From Adiantum capillus-veneris (lineage: Eukaryota > Streptophyta > Polypodiopsida > Polypodiales > Pteridaceae), in contig CM043960.1 in the NCBI GenBank assembly GCA_014529385.2, positions 30,354,396-30,416,395 of the forward strand: DNA of 62,000 nucleotides, given 5' to 3'. The number at the start of each line of letters is the position of its first letter. The stretch's first letter is position 1. The translations under genes were made by a program, and so were the position numbers. Below are positions 1 to 13,501 of the stretch, piece by piece. Below the pieces are notes generated by a model that ran no database searches, was not told the DNA's origin, and was given only the letters and a program-made list of their open reading frames with translations.

Positions 1-897
1 CATAGTGACCTAATTTTGGGAGGTCTCTTAGGGTAGGCAAGCAGGAGTTGGCTATCAAGGGATTGGTTCAAACATGGCGATGTCTACAAGCTTAAAATGT
101 AGTTGAATGATTGGTGCATGCATTGTCTAATGAAAATGTGAAGCTCCATCTTAGCTGGTTTGGCTAGTGTATGTTGTGCGATGGTTTTTGGGCTAAAATC
201 AAAGGTCAACTATAGCTACTACATAGTCTACATGGTGGTGTATCAAGCTTGACACAGTGAGACCCTGTTTTGGCTTTGGGTATAGCAATTACCATGGGAT
301 AATAGGTGGGCATGTCAGCATGGTGTCGCCCTTGGCGTATTATGTATGCAACACATATTTACTCGAATGTATATGCTTCACTTGCCCGCCACACATTTTG
401 GTTGCCTTGTCCCATTTGGCTATAACCAACCATGGTCTTGCTACCTAATTATACTCAGTGTCGTGTAATGACCAACTCTCACATTTCTATAAAATGCGGT
501 TGCTTAAAGCTATGTAGTCCTTGTTTGCTTTTACTTAAATAGTAGTTGGGAAGTAGTCATTGTTTGCTTTTACTTAAAGAGGGGGATGTGGAGTAGTCAT
601 TAAGTTCTTTGCTTAGGTTGCATGTTCCCAAGTTACACAAGGTCGTGGTTCTTTTAATGGGACAAGTATATGCCTATTGTTGTAGCCTGTCCTCACTCAT
701 GTTTACCCGCACATGACTTGAGTTTACATTAAAGCCATCACCACGCACTAAGTTTAAGATTACGAAGGTTGTCATTGTCTAGTAAAATTGGATTGTCACT
801 GTCTACTTAAATATGCCATTGTTTATCATACTGGCATACCTTCATCGTCTACTCAAAGTGCATATCAAGGTCACCTTAGGTGGGGGTTGCAAGTACA
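1..897. other. Non-coding, nothing recognised
   Basis: I see only short chance ORFs with no domain, no RNA gene and no clear repeat. Composition is AT-rich and similar to the region that follows. Confidence 0.5.
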
Positions 898-1283
898 TGT
901 TGTAAGTACAAGACTCATCAATGTCTTTGTTTGTTGTCGTGTTTACGTGAATCTTCCAAGGTCGGTGGGTCAGATTGCATTTGTGCCTTTATGTCCCTTG
1001 TTGTTGTACGTCTGCAAGGAGTGTCTCCACCATGGAAGTGTTCTCATCACATTGTCATTGTTTTCTAGTTTTGTAAACGCCAAGTGTGTTTGTTGTGAGT
1101 GCAAGACTCACCAATGTCTTTGTTTGTTGTCATGTTTACGTGAATATTCCAAGGTCAGTAGGTCAAATTGCATTTGTACCTTTATGTCCCTTGTTGGTCT
1201 ACGTCTGCAAGGGGCGTCTCCACCATGGAAGAGTTCTTATTACATTGTCATTGTTTTCTAGTTTTGAAAATGCCAAGTGTGTG
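898..1283. repeat. 193-bp tandem duplication, two copies
   Basis: The segments 898-1090 and 1091-1283 are near-copies at an offset of 193 bp. Shared landmarks include 'caatgtctttgtttgttgtc', 'ctccaccatggaag' and 'cattgtcattgttttctag'. The 157-codon frame crossing both copies is probably a by-product, because 193 is not a multiple of three and the same peptide appears in a different frame in each copy. Confidence 0.8.
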
Positions 1284-1288
1284 TTAGA

Positions 1289-1424
1289 GCACATCATGTC
1301 ATTGACAAACTTCTTGTGCAAGATGTCTTCTCTTGAACTGCACTTATTGCAGGTTATGTTGACATGGGCCATAGAAAGAAGCTCTAGGTCATTTATGTTG
1401 AATTCACATTCAGAGCTTCTCAAA
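1289..1424. repeat. Dispersed duplicate, copy 1 (partner at 2203-2348)
   Basis: This block shares 'agcacatcatgtcattgaca', 'tctcctctcttgaa'-like and 'agaagctctaggycat' stretches with 2203-2348, in the same orientation about 0.9 kb apart. It looks like an old segmental duplication inside the PPR-pseudogene neighbourhood. Confidence 0.65.
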
Positions 1425-2202
1425 AGATGCGATTATTATGCTTCTAATTTGAGGACATGTAGCATTTTGAAGCAAACAAAAAAATTACTTTTTGAATGTA
1501 TGTCGATGTGTTGTATCTATTGCAATGTGATTTGTTTGAAATGCAATGTTTGCATAGGATGCCCTATAAGATCAGGGCCAAGAAGAATTAATATTGACCA
1601 AACATTAGGGAAATTTTGGACTCTTAAATGGTCCTTATAAGGACTTTGACTTTGGATGCACGCTAAAAATTTTAAAAATGAAATCAAAACTTATCGGATC
1701 TTTTGGATTTAGAATGTACCCATCGAGATCTATCCATTGATATATAGCATGCTATCAGATTCCTTATATTCTAGAAGATTTTATTTTTTGATGTGACAAC
1801 TTCGTCTTATAAATGGAATCTCTTCCCGCATTTTAGCTTCAGTGGGGAGGCTACAACTTCTAGAAATCAATTACAAATTTGTCAAAGTTTGGAGATTTAT
1901 AACCTACTTTCTAAGATCTTTTCAATGATACGTTGGTTGATAGGGTTTTGACAAAGCGTTTATGTACTTCATTGGGTTACCCACTTTGGACAGGAGAAGC
2001 AAAGTCAAACCTCTTTATAGAGCCCCTTTGAGAGTCCAAATTTTTCCTAATGTGTGAAGTCAAGTTCCTGTGCAAGGAAATGATTGCTTAGTACGTATGA
2101 AAATGGTAGTGTATTCGTATTTCTTCTTGGCCAAGATGTTCTTTCTCTATTTTGAACAAGAAGATTTTTTTGGTGACCTCACCAAAAGCCAAATTCAATA
2201 GA

Positions 2203-2348
2203 TAGCACATCATGTCATTGACAAGCTTCCTCTTCGAGATCTCCTCTCTTGAAGGCCTGCAGTTATTGTGGGATATGTCCACACCATGGATAGGGGAGAG
2301 AAGCTCTAGGCCATCTTTGTTGAATGCATAGTGAGAGGTTCTTAACAA
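2203..2348. repeat. Dispersed duplicate, copy 2 (partner at 1289-1424)
   Basis: Second copy of the block at 1289-1424. Substitutions and small indels separate the two, so the duplication is not recent. No function can be assigned. Confidence 0.65.
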
Positions 2349-2399
2349 ATTTGATGAGGGCAAGATTATACCAAGTAGTAGTGCCCTATTTCCTTGTGC

Positions 2400-3800
2400 T
2401 CAAAAAGTAGAGTAAGAATTTTTGCTTGCAACTTGAAGGTGTGTGGCATCATGCAAGACGTAGGCATAGATGGTGTTCATTTGATGCAAAGTGATGGACT
2501 CTGCATCAAAGGCATAGATTGTGTTCAATTGATGCGAAGTGATAGACTCCCCCTAAATGTGATCATGTGTACTTACGTCATGTAGGCATTTGAGAAATAT
2601 ATGCAAGAACCAAGCATAAGATAACACATGCTTTAAGTCTCCAAATGGGATTGCCTAGGCGTACATTCTAAAGGTGGCAATGTGCATAATGCAAAATTTG
2701 GCATAGGAAAACAAAGTTGTGATGAGTGTAATAGTTATGCTGTGGTGGGTCAAGCTTTAGTGGACATTTATTTCAAGTGTGGCATACTTTTTAAAGGCAC
2801 AAGTTTTTGACAAGTTCCATTTGCACAATACAATCACTTGAGCTATGTTGATTGCAAAACATTCTAATAAGTATAGGGCAAAGAATCTTTGTGCTATTTA
2901 TAGCAAATGCATGGGGCTTCTCTCTTGATCACCTATGCTTGCGTTTCAAGGGCATGTGGCATCATGTAAGACGTTGACATGGGAAAATTAACTCATACTA
3001 AGATTGTTAGTTAAGTGGTATGCTAACATAGATACCGCATGTGGCAATGTTATGGTCAACGTGTTTGCCACAGGCATTACGGTAACATAGATATAGCAAC
3101 TAAACTCTGCTATTTTCATCGGATGAAGGTGAGGGATAATCTCCGGTGACGATTTCATGTGCTTGCGACTTGAAAGCATGTGGCATTATGCAAGATCTTG
3201 ACATTGGCAAAGATTAGTTGATAGCAAGAGCTATTCAAAAACATCTTGCAAGCAATGCTTTGATTGACATGTATGTTCTGTATTTATGAAAGCACAATAA
3301 GTTATTGACAAGTTCCATGCTTTGGATATTGTCTATTTTACGAATACTATACGGAGGGTTTTTCTTTGAATATGATCACCTAACCTTGCATTTGGAAGAG
3401 GGAGAGGGCAAAAATTTCCCCATTAGTTTGATAATTAGGGGATGCTGGTTTCCATGTTTGCATACTTTTGAAAACACAAGTTTTCGGCGTGCTCTCTCCT
3501 GGACTACCTTGAATGAAAGATATGTCCATTTTGGACAAGGTTAGAAAGCTTTTGGCTAATTTCAACGAATGCAAAGATGAAGCTTCACTCTTGTTGCAAT
3601 CACCTAGCATGAGTTATGAGGGCACCTGACATCATGTAAAAGGCTGACATAGGCAAAAACATTCATAATAATGGCATCAAATTTGTCACTCTCAATGGAT
3701 GAATTAAGCACTTCTTTTTGGCATGTTTTTTATGGAAAAGAACAGCCTTAGACTACATTGATTGCAAGATATGGAAGTTAGTAGGATGCTGATTTTTGAG
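2400..3800 (+). pseudogene. Decayed PPR-repeat protein remnants
   Basis: Several plus-strand fragments read as plant pentatricopeptide repeats. Near 2745-2800 the frame gives VVGQALVDIYFKCG followed, after a frameshift, by a KAQVFDKFH-like stretch. Near 3250 it gives SNALIDMYV. Near 3135-3215 it gives SPVTISCACDLKACGIMQD followed by LDIGK. The 'ACGIMQD.DIGK' unit occurs about four times (near 2435, 2950, 3175 and 3620), as expected for tandem PPR motifs. PPR proteins bind organelle RNA in mitochondria or plastids. Here stops and frameshifts break every repeat, so no continuous product can be made. The wording resembles PPR families abundant in seed-free plants, which is the main hint to the host group. 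Confidence 0.6.
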
Positions 3801-5157
3801 AGAAAATGCTACATTAGAAGACATGCTTAGGGAGTATATTGGGCCATGTGTATGCCAAGTCTGTTGTATTTGCCAAATAAAAAATAAAAATGTATTGATG
3901 AGTAAGTGTGGTCTATTCACATAGCACCTTCTTCGAAGTGCACTTTCTTCAAGAAAGGTGTCTCGAGTGCATTGTTTGCAAGAATTACACAATAGGGGTG
4001 GGATAGAAAAACTACGATAGAGAACCATGAGACAGTTCCTATCATGACCAATGCCTTGGTTGGTGAGAAATGAAGAGAATGGTAAGGGGTACGCTAAAGG
4101 CCTTGAAGTATCTACCACCCACTACGGGCAATGTACTCAAAAAGAGACTAAGCCTCCCTCAATTAGTCTACTTAGAAGGCCACTGCCACTCACCAAGGTC
4201 CCATGTGCAAAGGAGACTAGTCCAAATCCATAATTGCTAATTAACGGCCTCCTTAAAGAGGGCTACAAGATGGGACGACAACACGACATGCAAAGGGAAC
4301 CCATTATTTAAATCAAACCCAAAAAACCTAAATCAAAAATTGAGTTCAAGCTTGAACTCCAAACACACACCCACATAGGGGAAAAAAGGGCGGAGGGAGG
4401 AGGGGGAGGGGGATCCAAGTTGCATGGTGCCTATAGCTTCCATGCCTAATCACATGGGGGGTTTCTTCAAAATAGCTAACAAGTTACCAAAGTAGCATGG
4501 TGGGTGGCTCCTAGATTAGGATGGTGGTTACCACAATAACTCGATTATTCGAGAGTTATCTTGGTAACCACCGGAGTAAAATTGCTCGTCTGAAAGTATC
4601 CTAGTGGCTATTGAGTAGCTTGGTCTCTTCCATTTTAGAACGTTACTAGTCTACCATAATGGCTAACTTGGTGGCTAACTCGTTTTCAATGTAGCCTAAC
4701 GGCTCTTGGAAGTGAGCCAACGTTCTCCTCTCAAGTTGTAGGCCTACAGTAGTGGCTATCAATCTTGCTTGGTAGACAAACCACCCACTTGAAAATGCTT
4801 GGGCAGCTACCGATGTAGGTACGATAGCAAGCCAAATCTCATAGTTGCTACCCATTCGTTAAATGATACTTCCGTATTTCTCCTGAAATCTTATTGTCCT
4901 TTCTTGTAGCAATATAGTCTCCCATGTAGCCACCTACTCTAAATGAATGTGAATGAAACATCCCTACCATTACTTCCTTGGAGTAGCTTGCAAAGCTTTA
5001 ATAATATCAGGCATGGCATCAATAGTCCCCTTGCAATGGGGACCCCATCATTTCATGCGGAAATCTTTAAAACTATTCTTGGAGTCCAAGATTAGTTTTA
5101 ATCTTGAAATTAGCGTTTTTGGATTTATAACCCCTCGACCCCAAACCTAAAACGTGG
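3801..5157. other. Intergenic, nothing coding recognised
   Basis: No credible gene. A purine-rich run lies near 4390-4412. A 'gtggct/gtggtta' word recurs at 4440-4830 and includes the palindrome listed separately. Confidence 0.5.
4523..4572. repeat. Imperfect palindrome, about 20-bp arms
   Basis: The left arm starts ggtggttaccacaataactc and the right arm is its near reverse complement ending ggtaaccacc, with two mismatches and a short AT-rich loop. It could form a hairpin. No poly-T tail or adjacent gene suggests a terminator. Confidence 0.6.
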
Positions 5158-5300
5158 AGAAGCATGGGGTCAGGGCATTGGGCTCACCCTAATGGTGAGG
5201 GTTCAAAACCCTGGTGCGAAGCTGTGGAGCATCCCGAGATTAGGCAAGATAAGTATTTCAGTGCAACGATAATCTCGACATCCAACGATTAGTTTTTACC
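5158..5300 (+). mobile_element. tRNA-derived SINE-like element (copy 1)
   Basis: A Pol III-type internal promoter is visible: an A-box-like stretch ggtcagggcattgggctc at about 5168-5185 and a B-box-like gggttcaaaaccc at about 5199-5211. The downstream part (gtggagcatcccgagatt) matches the minus-strand unit at 8985-9090, so this is a repeat family rather than a tRNA gene. No acceptor stem closes around it. The 3' limit is uncertain; similarity may run to about 5345. Confidence 0.55.
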
Positions 5301-5838
5301 ACATGACAACCTCCATCGTCGATCCAATGGCTACCAACCCGTACTGAGGATATGTCGCCAACAGTCTTGTCTTTGTTGACACAACATAGCCATTACAAAG
5401 CATTAGCATTTATATAGTAAGTGAGTGCAGCACTATATTAGGGTTGTCAATATGGAGCCCGTAGATGAAGTTAGGGGAGGGGCAGATGAGTGCTCATGTC
5501 GGACCTTTGATTTATTGGCAAGATGAGTAAGGTGACAAGCTCTAACTACAGAGCACTGGCTAATTTCGCCTGCAGGAAGTTATTTAACTCAAAGTACATA
5601 TAGCCCCCACAATCCATGTCTCTCTAGCCTCTTTTCATCACTGTGCAAACATACATACATATGAAAGGGCCCTTCAGGCATATGGACTATGATGGCAAGA
5701 CATCTGAATCAGGGCATGAGACAAGCTCCTAATACTCGCGTGCGCTCACTTGTTACAAAGCAACAGAAAGCCATCCCCCCAAGTGACTGCAAGACCGTCC
5801 GAGCATCCCTGTCTGACAAGGCTTCTGCAATCTCAGTG
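5301..5838. other. 3' flank of the response-regulator gene
   Basis: No coding sequence recognised. The segment next to 5838 should contain the 3' UTR and poly(A) site of the minus-strand response regulator. I could not fix the cleavage site. Confidence 0.45.
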
Positions 5839-7732
<1,894 letters not shown>

Positions 7733-8251
7733 TGCACACATTCGATGTCACCCCGTCTTCAAACTATATCCGCGAATGATTCCTCTGACACAAAATAGGC
7801 ATCTGTCCAAACCCAATTGCAAGCTGTTGAGATTGGATGTAAGTCAGAAGCAGGAAGCAAGTAGTTATGCTCCTCAACCGGCACGGTCAACCAAACGCAA
7901 CAATTCAGAGGTCTACAGTGGCCTTAACTTTATTTCTCTGCTGCTAAATCCAAAGCTTGATTGTCTCCAACCAAATTGGATCGAAGCTGCTAATTAACAC
8001 TGCTCCTCGATCAATTGCCAATATCATGTGAGTTGGGCTCTTGGCTACTTAAAGAACAACAATCATGCTAGTGGGTACTAAGGATCCAATCGAGCAGACC
8101 TGAAGAGAGAAAGGAATTGCAGAGTAAACAAGCCATTCGGAGGCGGTCAAAACACACACACTCCTGAAAGAGTAAGAAGCCGTAAGGGAAGAAGTCCTCT
8201 GATGGGTTTCTTCCAAGCGCAATGAGAGATCGCGATTACGCGCACAGACAC

Positions 8252-8258
<7 letters not shown>

Positions 8259-8290
<32 letters not shown>
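8259..8290. repeat. (GA)n microsatellite
   Basis: About 15 uninterrupted AG dinucleotides upstream of the response-regulator gene. Serine/leucine-rich ORFs across it are artefacts of the repeat. Confidence 0.95.
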
Positions 8291-8291
<1 letters not shown>

Positions 8292-8641
8292 ACCTGTGAG
8301 AAAAGAACCCACCAGATGGGGAAAGGCGCTGAAGGCTGCGGGGAAGAGAAGGAAGAACCTTTGTTCATCAGCTCTTCTTTCTTTCGATGTGAGTGTGTTA
8401 TAGTAATGCACGCAGTCAGTTTCAGTGTCAAGGCAAATCTCTCACATTTGCTTTTGCTTGGCATTCAAGCTTTTCGCGTAGCCGGTCAAATCTGTGCCGC
8501 TTGTGCACGCGGCGACCGGGAGCATCAGGTGGTAGGCAACCACGCGTGCGGCGCTGGGGCTGCACGACTGGCGCAGCCGGTAGGAAAGTGGCAGGCAAAA
8601 TCTTCCATGCGTATCGCATCTCCACCAACTGAAGATTTTGG

Positions 8642-8649
8642 TGACGTCA
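8642..8649. promoter_or_regulatory. TGACGTCA palindrome (possible bZIP site)
   Basis: A perfect 8-bp TGACGTCA, the C-box/CRE-type site bound by plant bZIP factors. A TATTTAAG box lies a few bases downstream on the plus strand. Function here is inference. Confidence 0.4.
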
Positions 8650-8704
8650 TTTTATTTAAGCCGAAAATGAGGCCTACACAGTTCTAAATTCTCTCCCTTT
8701 CCTT

Positions 8705-8736
8705 GAAGGGTAAGCCTTAAGAAGGGTAAGCCTTAA
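8705..8736. repeat. 16-bp tandem duplication
   Basis: gaagggtaagccttaa occurs twice back to back with no difference. Purpose unknown. Confidence 0.85.
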
Positions 8737-8898
8737 GGAGGTCCCTTTCTTGGACCCGAGTTGTTTATTTAACCAATGCAAGAATATCTATTATTAAGAG
8801 CAAAGAAATCTTCAAGATTGCAATGTCTCCAAAGTCGAAAATTACAATATAATGGTTGATACTGCACCACGATGTGTGGAGTGGTGCTAAGATTGGAG

Positions 8899-9245
8899 TG
8901 GGCAAACCATGGGATCCATAACCCATATTCAGCGGGGACCGCCGCTGAATCTCGATCGTCGATCCATAGACTAGTGAAAAAAAATGAATCTCGGGATGTG
9001 GAGCTTTATCTCAAAATGCCCCACCTCCTTGCACCCACGATCTGAACCCTCGACAACAGTGTGAGAGCCCAACGCCCTAACCATCATGCCTTGCTTGAGA
9101 TATGGGATTGTGCATTTATAATTTCAAAAACACTAATCTCAAGACTAAATAAAACTAATCTCTTCATTGGTTTTTACCAATTGATGGTTGAGAATCGATG
9201 GTAACCCCGATTTGAATATGGGACATTGATCCCATGGTTTGCACC
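8899..9245. mobile_element. Fold-back element with about 40-bp inverted arms
   Basis: The left arm (about 8899-8938) and right arm (about 9206-9245) are inverted copies sharing a 15-bp identical core gcaaaccatgggatc and a catattca block. They enclose about 265 bp that includes the minus-strand SINE-like unit. No clear target duplication found, so it may be a MITE, a fold-back element, or two inverted SINE tails. Confidence 0.5.
8985..9090 (-). mobile_element. tRNA-derived SINE-like element (copy 2)
   Basis: On the minus strand the A-box-like segment lies at about 9083-9063 (tggttagggcgttgggctc) and the B-box-like segment at about 9050-9038 (agggttcagatcg), followed by a 'ctccacatcccgagatt' segment shared with copy 1 at 5158-5300. 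Two diverged copies in one window support a repeat family. Confidence 0.55.
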
Positions 9246-9394
9246 GCGTGGCATGTGTAGACGAGGGTGAGCAATGGATTGTATTGCAGATGCAAGAATA
9301 TCGAAGAGACTTTGGTTCATTTTTTTCTTACATGCCCATCTAATCAACCATTTCTATCTACTCGTCATTTTGGTTCTTTCTCTCAAAGAGAAAA

Positions 9395-9429
9395 AAGAGG
9401 ACACGTGTCCAAATGATATAATTAAATAA

Positions 9430-9469
<40 letters not shown>

Positions 9470-10219
9470 GGGAGGGGGGGGGTGGACCAAGCATGGGATA
9501 TACTCTTCCACACACACACACACTCTCTCTCTCTCTCATTGTGTGAAGTGCAAAGTGCAAGAGCGCCATCTCCTTCTCCAAGCTTGTTGAGAAGTTGAGA
9601 GCCTACACCAACACTCTTGGCTATGGAATGCAAATCCAACCAAGAGCCATGCTTCAATGCTTAAGCTTGCCATCTTCTTCATCTTCATTACTATGTTATT
9701 ATGCTATGCTAAGCAAGAAGAGCAATGATAAGTGAGGAACTATTTCTTTCTCCTATGAATGATTCTTTTTCCTCTTCCCTACCCTCATTCCCCGTTAGCT
9801 CTCTCCACTTTCGAAGGTGTTTGAGGCCTTGGGACCGAGGCTTGGGATAGTTAATGTTTTTTGCAAAGTTTATGTTATGCTCATGATGCAAGAAGCTTTC
9901 CATCTTCATTGCATCACCTAGGTCACAAGGAACACAACGATTGTATTGTACCAAGTCTCGCTTGATGGGAGAATCTATAATACAAACGCCTTTTGGAGGG
10001 GGGACCGGTTCCAAGTAAGTCCGGTCCTCAACTATTGTCATGTTCTCTAATACTCTCTCTTGCAAAAGTATTGTTGATGCCACGTTAATTAAGTACTATA
10101 TTTATGTTGCTACCATCAATTAAGTTCACCCTCTATGTTCTCAAAGTAATCCCACAAAAATACTCACTCTAATTCTCTTAATTCCGCTATTGTCAAAGTT
10201 ATAGGCCATTTCCATTACA
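9395..10219 (+). repeat. Truncated 5' LTR of element A
   Basis: Matches the LTRs at 30500-32072 and 34548-36151 over 'ccaagcttgt', 'gcaaatccaaccaagagcca', 'ccttttggaggggggaccgg' and 'ccggtcctcaact', and ends in TTACA directly before the primer site. The 5' part is missing or too diverged to see, so the left border is approximate. It contains a (GA)n run at 9433-9465 and a (CA)n/(CT)n run near 9510-9538. Confidence 0.7.
9433..9465. repeat. (GA)n microsatellite
   Basis: About 16 GA repeats near the left edge of the truncated LTR. Confidence 0.95.
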
Positions 10220-10220
10220 T

Positions 10221-10232
10221 TGGTATCAAAGC
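10221..10232 (+). other. Primer-binding site of element A (tRNA-iMet type)
   Basis: tggtatcaaagc, one base different from the canonical TGGTATCAGAGC, lies one base after the LTR end. Confidence 0.8.
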
Positions 10233-10635
10233 ATTTAGTTTCTCTTTTCTTGCTTACGAAGAGAGGTCCTTAAGTAGCCTATTAATGGTTGATGTTGTTA
10301 ATTATATTGGGATAAGTGGGATCGGAGGATCTATTATCGGTTTTGTTGAGCCCACTATGTGGGATATGGTGCACACCTCGAGAGCTCTGGTCTTACTAAT
10401 GGGGTCTTTTTAGACTCGCCTATGGCTTTATCATTATTGAGCCATAAGAAGTCCGAAAGGAGCTAGCCCTCGGTAATTCTGCAATATTAGACCCACTCCA
10501 CTACTCTCTATTATTAACCAATTCGAGTCGTGGGTGTAGAAACTTAAGTGCTGATCCTCAAAGGATAAGAGGAGTAGCAACTAAGGTTTTGAATCGCCAA
10601 AGAATACACTAAGTAAACACATAAGTATAATTAGC

Positions 10636-11985
10636 ATGGCTAACAATAACCAAGAGAGGAGAATGAACATTGATAACTTTTATTTTGCACATGAAGGTGC
10701 TAATGATGATGCCCCCATGTTTGTCAATTATCTTGTTACTAGGTTGCAGCAAGCTATGGGCAACCCTGCTTTGCAAGTCGAAGTTAACAACTTTGTGCTT
10801 ATGGGATTTCCCTTCCTCTCCAAGAGGAGAGAGAGCTTAGGAGGCCTCTTGATGAGACCCCCAAAAGAAGACTCTCTCCCATGCGAGAGGAGGAATCCAA
10901 AGAAAAAGAAAGTAATGAATCCCTAAGTTCCTCTAAAGATGTGGCTCCACAAAGACGGCGGTCTAAACGATCGCCAACTCCTCACAAGAGGAAACAGTCA
11001 ACACACAGTCCTTCTCCTCGTCACTTCGAAAGGGAAGAGAGGAAACAACGAAAGAAAAGGTCGAGAAAGAGGTCACCTTCTTCTCCTTCTTCTTCACCTT
11101 CCTCCTCTTCCGACGAAATTGATAGTTATTCTCCTAGAGAATACAAGAGGAGAGGATCTTACCCTGCATGGCGAAGGTCCCAAAAGCTCAAGAAGTTGAA
11201 AGAGGGAGGAAAGAGTATCTCTTTTCTCACCTATGATGGCACCTTTGGTGCTACCAACAAAGTACTGCCCTTCATCCAACAATTTGATGTGGCCTTTGGA
11301 GACGAGGGCTTCACAGAGTCGTCTAAGCTACGTCATGTAGCTATCCACTTCCAAAAATCTTCACGTCAATGGTGGGCTAGCCTTCGTGGCAATAGCGAGG
11401 CCCCAAAGACATGGAAAATTCTACGAGTTTCCATCATGAAGCAATTCCTTGCAAGCGATGCAAAGGACAAAGTGCTTATCAAATGGTGGAGCTTGAAGCT
11501 GTTCTTCAACAAGTCTATCCACAAATATGTAGACAAGTTTTAAAATTTACATCTCAAAGCTACTAGCTTCCAAAAGATAGACTTCGTCGAACAAAAGCAA
11601 CAATTTTGTGGAGGATTACCTAAAGAAATGGCCGAGTATGTCAATTCCCGACGGCTTGGTTCTATCACCGAAGTAATCCACCACACCATGGTTGCTTCCT
11701 GCGTCAATTTCCAACAAGGGGCTAGACGGAATATCAAGCCCACGGAAAACAAAGACAAAAGTGATGCAAAGGGGAAAACCAATGCCCAAAATTCTTCCTA
11801 AGGCAATTCCAATAACAACAACAACAACAACAAGGCCAAGGAGAAAGGAGCTTACAGAGGTTAAAAAAAGCTCTCTCTCGAAGAATTAGAGGCCTTTTAC
11901 AAAGACCATAAATGCTTTTAAGTGTGGGGAGCAAGGACGTGGGTATCATTCTTGCCCAAAAGAAATGTACACAATGACACTCCTA
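10636..11985 (+). pseudogene. Gag of element A, frameshifted
   Basis: Starts at ATG 10636 (MANNNQERRMNIDNF). The reading frame changes near 10800-10880 and continues as a basic SR-rich tract (SKRSPTPHKRK, KRSRKRSPSSPSS) and the retrotransposon gag domain (FLTYDGTFGA, FGDEGFTESSKLRHVAI, WWASLRGN). A stop ends that frame at 11543; the family continues in broken frames to a damaged CCHC knuckle near 11915-11960 whose histidine reads as arginine. Gag would form the particle and package RNA. Element D was inserted at its 3' end. Confidence 0.8.
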
Positions 11986-11990
11986 GATCT
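11986..11990 (+). other. Left target-site duplication of element D (GATCT)
   Basis: GATCT here faces GAGCT at 30073-30077. One base differs. An undisturbed relative (25267-25271) reads gagct at the same place in gag-pol, so the left copy has mutated. Confidence 0.7.
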
Positions 11991-13122
11991 TGTCATAATA
12001 ACTAATATCTAATTATCCTAAATGATTTTCTCATGTTAAATTGATCATTTTATATGGGGAAGTACCAGGGGAGAAAAGGCTAGATTATTGGTAAGGCTAG
12101 CAGACTGATCACAGTAGGGATCCAAAGGATGGAAAATAGGGATCCAAAGGGGGACCATCTGCAGAAGAACAATGTGCAAGCAATGGGCTTCAAAGACCTA
12201 AGGTTCAGCCCATTAAGACGTCCAAAATGCTAAGGTTCCAAAATTCAAAGGTTAAGTCCAGTGGTCAATGCTTACAAAAATTGGATGCTTGATAGTGTGT
12301 GTAAAAAGTCTTTGCAAGCTCCTAAAGAGGAGGGGGCGAGCCCTTTTAGTAGGGGATGAGAGAGAAACACACACACACACATACACTCATGCAAGCCCCT
12401 TTACACAAAGGGCATAGTGGACACATGTCAGCTCCCTAGTCCAATTGCCCACAAGGTGCATTCAAATCCTATTGGATGGCCATAGAGGTAAACCAATGAG
12501 AATTAGGCTAGAGTAAATCCAATTTAATTCATTTAAAAACACTTAATAAAAGAACCAATAAGGATTAAGCTCTCTAGAAGATTATTGGCCAGTCTCCCAA
12601 GGGGTCCAATGAGCATTCAGCAGCCAAATGGCTTGCCTGATTCCTATTGGCCGGAAGACTAAGGGGTCCAATGAGAGTTTAATTGCATCAATTAATTACC
12701 TAAGCTCTCACAAAAGGGGAAAGGGGACACATGTCAGAAGGCTATCGCTTATGCTTCTTAATTATCATTGGCTAGGCTTTGCAGGGTCCAATGGGGTGTC
12801 AACATGAGTAAAAAGTATGAGGGATCGACCAAGAGAGAGAGAGGGGGGCTGATTTGTCAAGGCATTATTACACACACACTCACACACACTCACACAATCT
12901 CATGTGTGAAGCAAGAAGACTCTCTATCTCCTTCTCAAGCTTTAATGGAAAGCTCATCATCTACTCCAAGCTTGTGAAAAGGGAGGCCTACACCAACAAC
13001 TCTTGGCTTTGTGACGCAAATCCAACCAAGAGCCAAACTTCAATGCATGCTCATCTCCTCTACCATGCCAATTACTAAGCTATTCTAAGCTATTATGAGT
13101 GATTATGTGAGGAGATATACTT
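11991..13122 (+). repeat. 5' LTR of element D, left part
   Basis: Begins TGTCATAATA, the same terminus as the LTR at 34548, and aligns with the 3' LTR (28628-30072) until gatatactt, where the TIR transposon begins. Contains CA-rich runs near 12368 and 12870. Confidence 0.85.
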
Positions 13123-13151
13123 CATTAGGGCCAAAAACGACTCAAAAAGGG
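13123..13151 (+). repeat. Left terminal inverted repeat
   Basis: CATTAGGGCCAAAAACGACT... (29 bp), matching the reverse complement of 23026-23054 except for one C/T. Confidence 0.9.
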
Positions 13152-13501
13152 CTGTGTAAGGAATTGGTTAACTTACTAATTAGCAAAGCCGTTTATGGTC
13201 AAAACGGCTCCAAATTTGTCTGTTTTGGTCATTTAAAGCATATCTACGCAATCTAAAGCGTATCTAAGTACATATCTCTAAATATTCAAAAAGATATTGT
13301 TTTCTTCACATTCCTTTGCGGCTCACCTCAAAATTTGTTCTCATTTACTTCACTTGGCGGCAAATAGTTGTTTCCACTTTTGAATCACTCAATCTCTCTT
13401 TTTTCTCTCACCTTTTGCGACCTTTCTCTCTTCTTCTCTGATGTACCTTGTTCTGCTACTACGTTATTTCCATTATACTTTCTGTGTCTTCATTACTTAC
13501 A

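Larger units (their letters stand above)
7733..8690 (-). promoter_or_regulatory. Upstream/5' UTR region of the response regulator
   Basis: Non-coding. It holds a long CT tract (plus-strand GA run at 8259-8290) of the kind common in plant 5' UTRs and core promoters, and a perfect palindromic TGACGTCA bZIP-type site at 8642-8649. I cannot place the transcription start. Confidence 0.4.

Noticed and set aside
788-1261. 157-codon plus-strand ORF
   Set aside because: It spans a 193-bp tandem duplication, has no domain, and the same text appears in a second frame.
5158-5300. A functional tRNA gene
   Set aside because: Box-like motifs are present but no cloverleaf or closing acceptor stem can be drawn, and the unit recurs with shared non-tRNA sequence.
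9354-9657. Minus-strand ORFs rich in Ser-Leu repeats
   Set aside because: They read through GA/CT and CA microsatellites in an LTR.
9709-10083. 124-codon minus-strand ORF
   Set aside because: Lies inside a truncated LTR and is antisense to the element; related LTRs do not keep it open.
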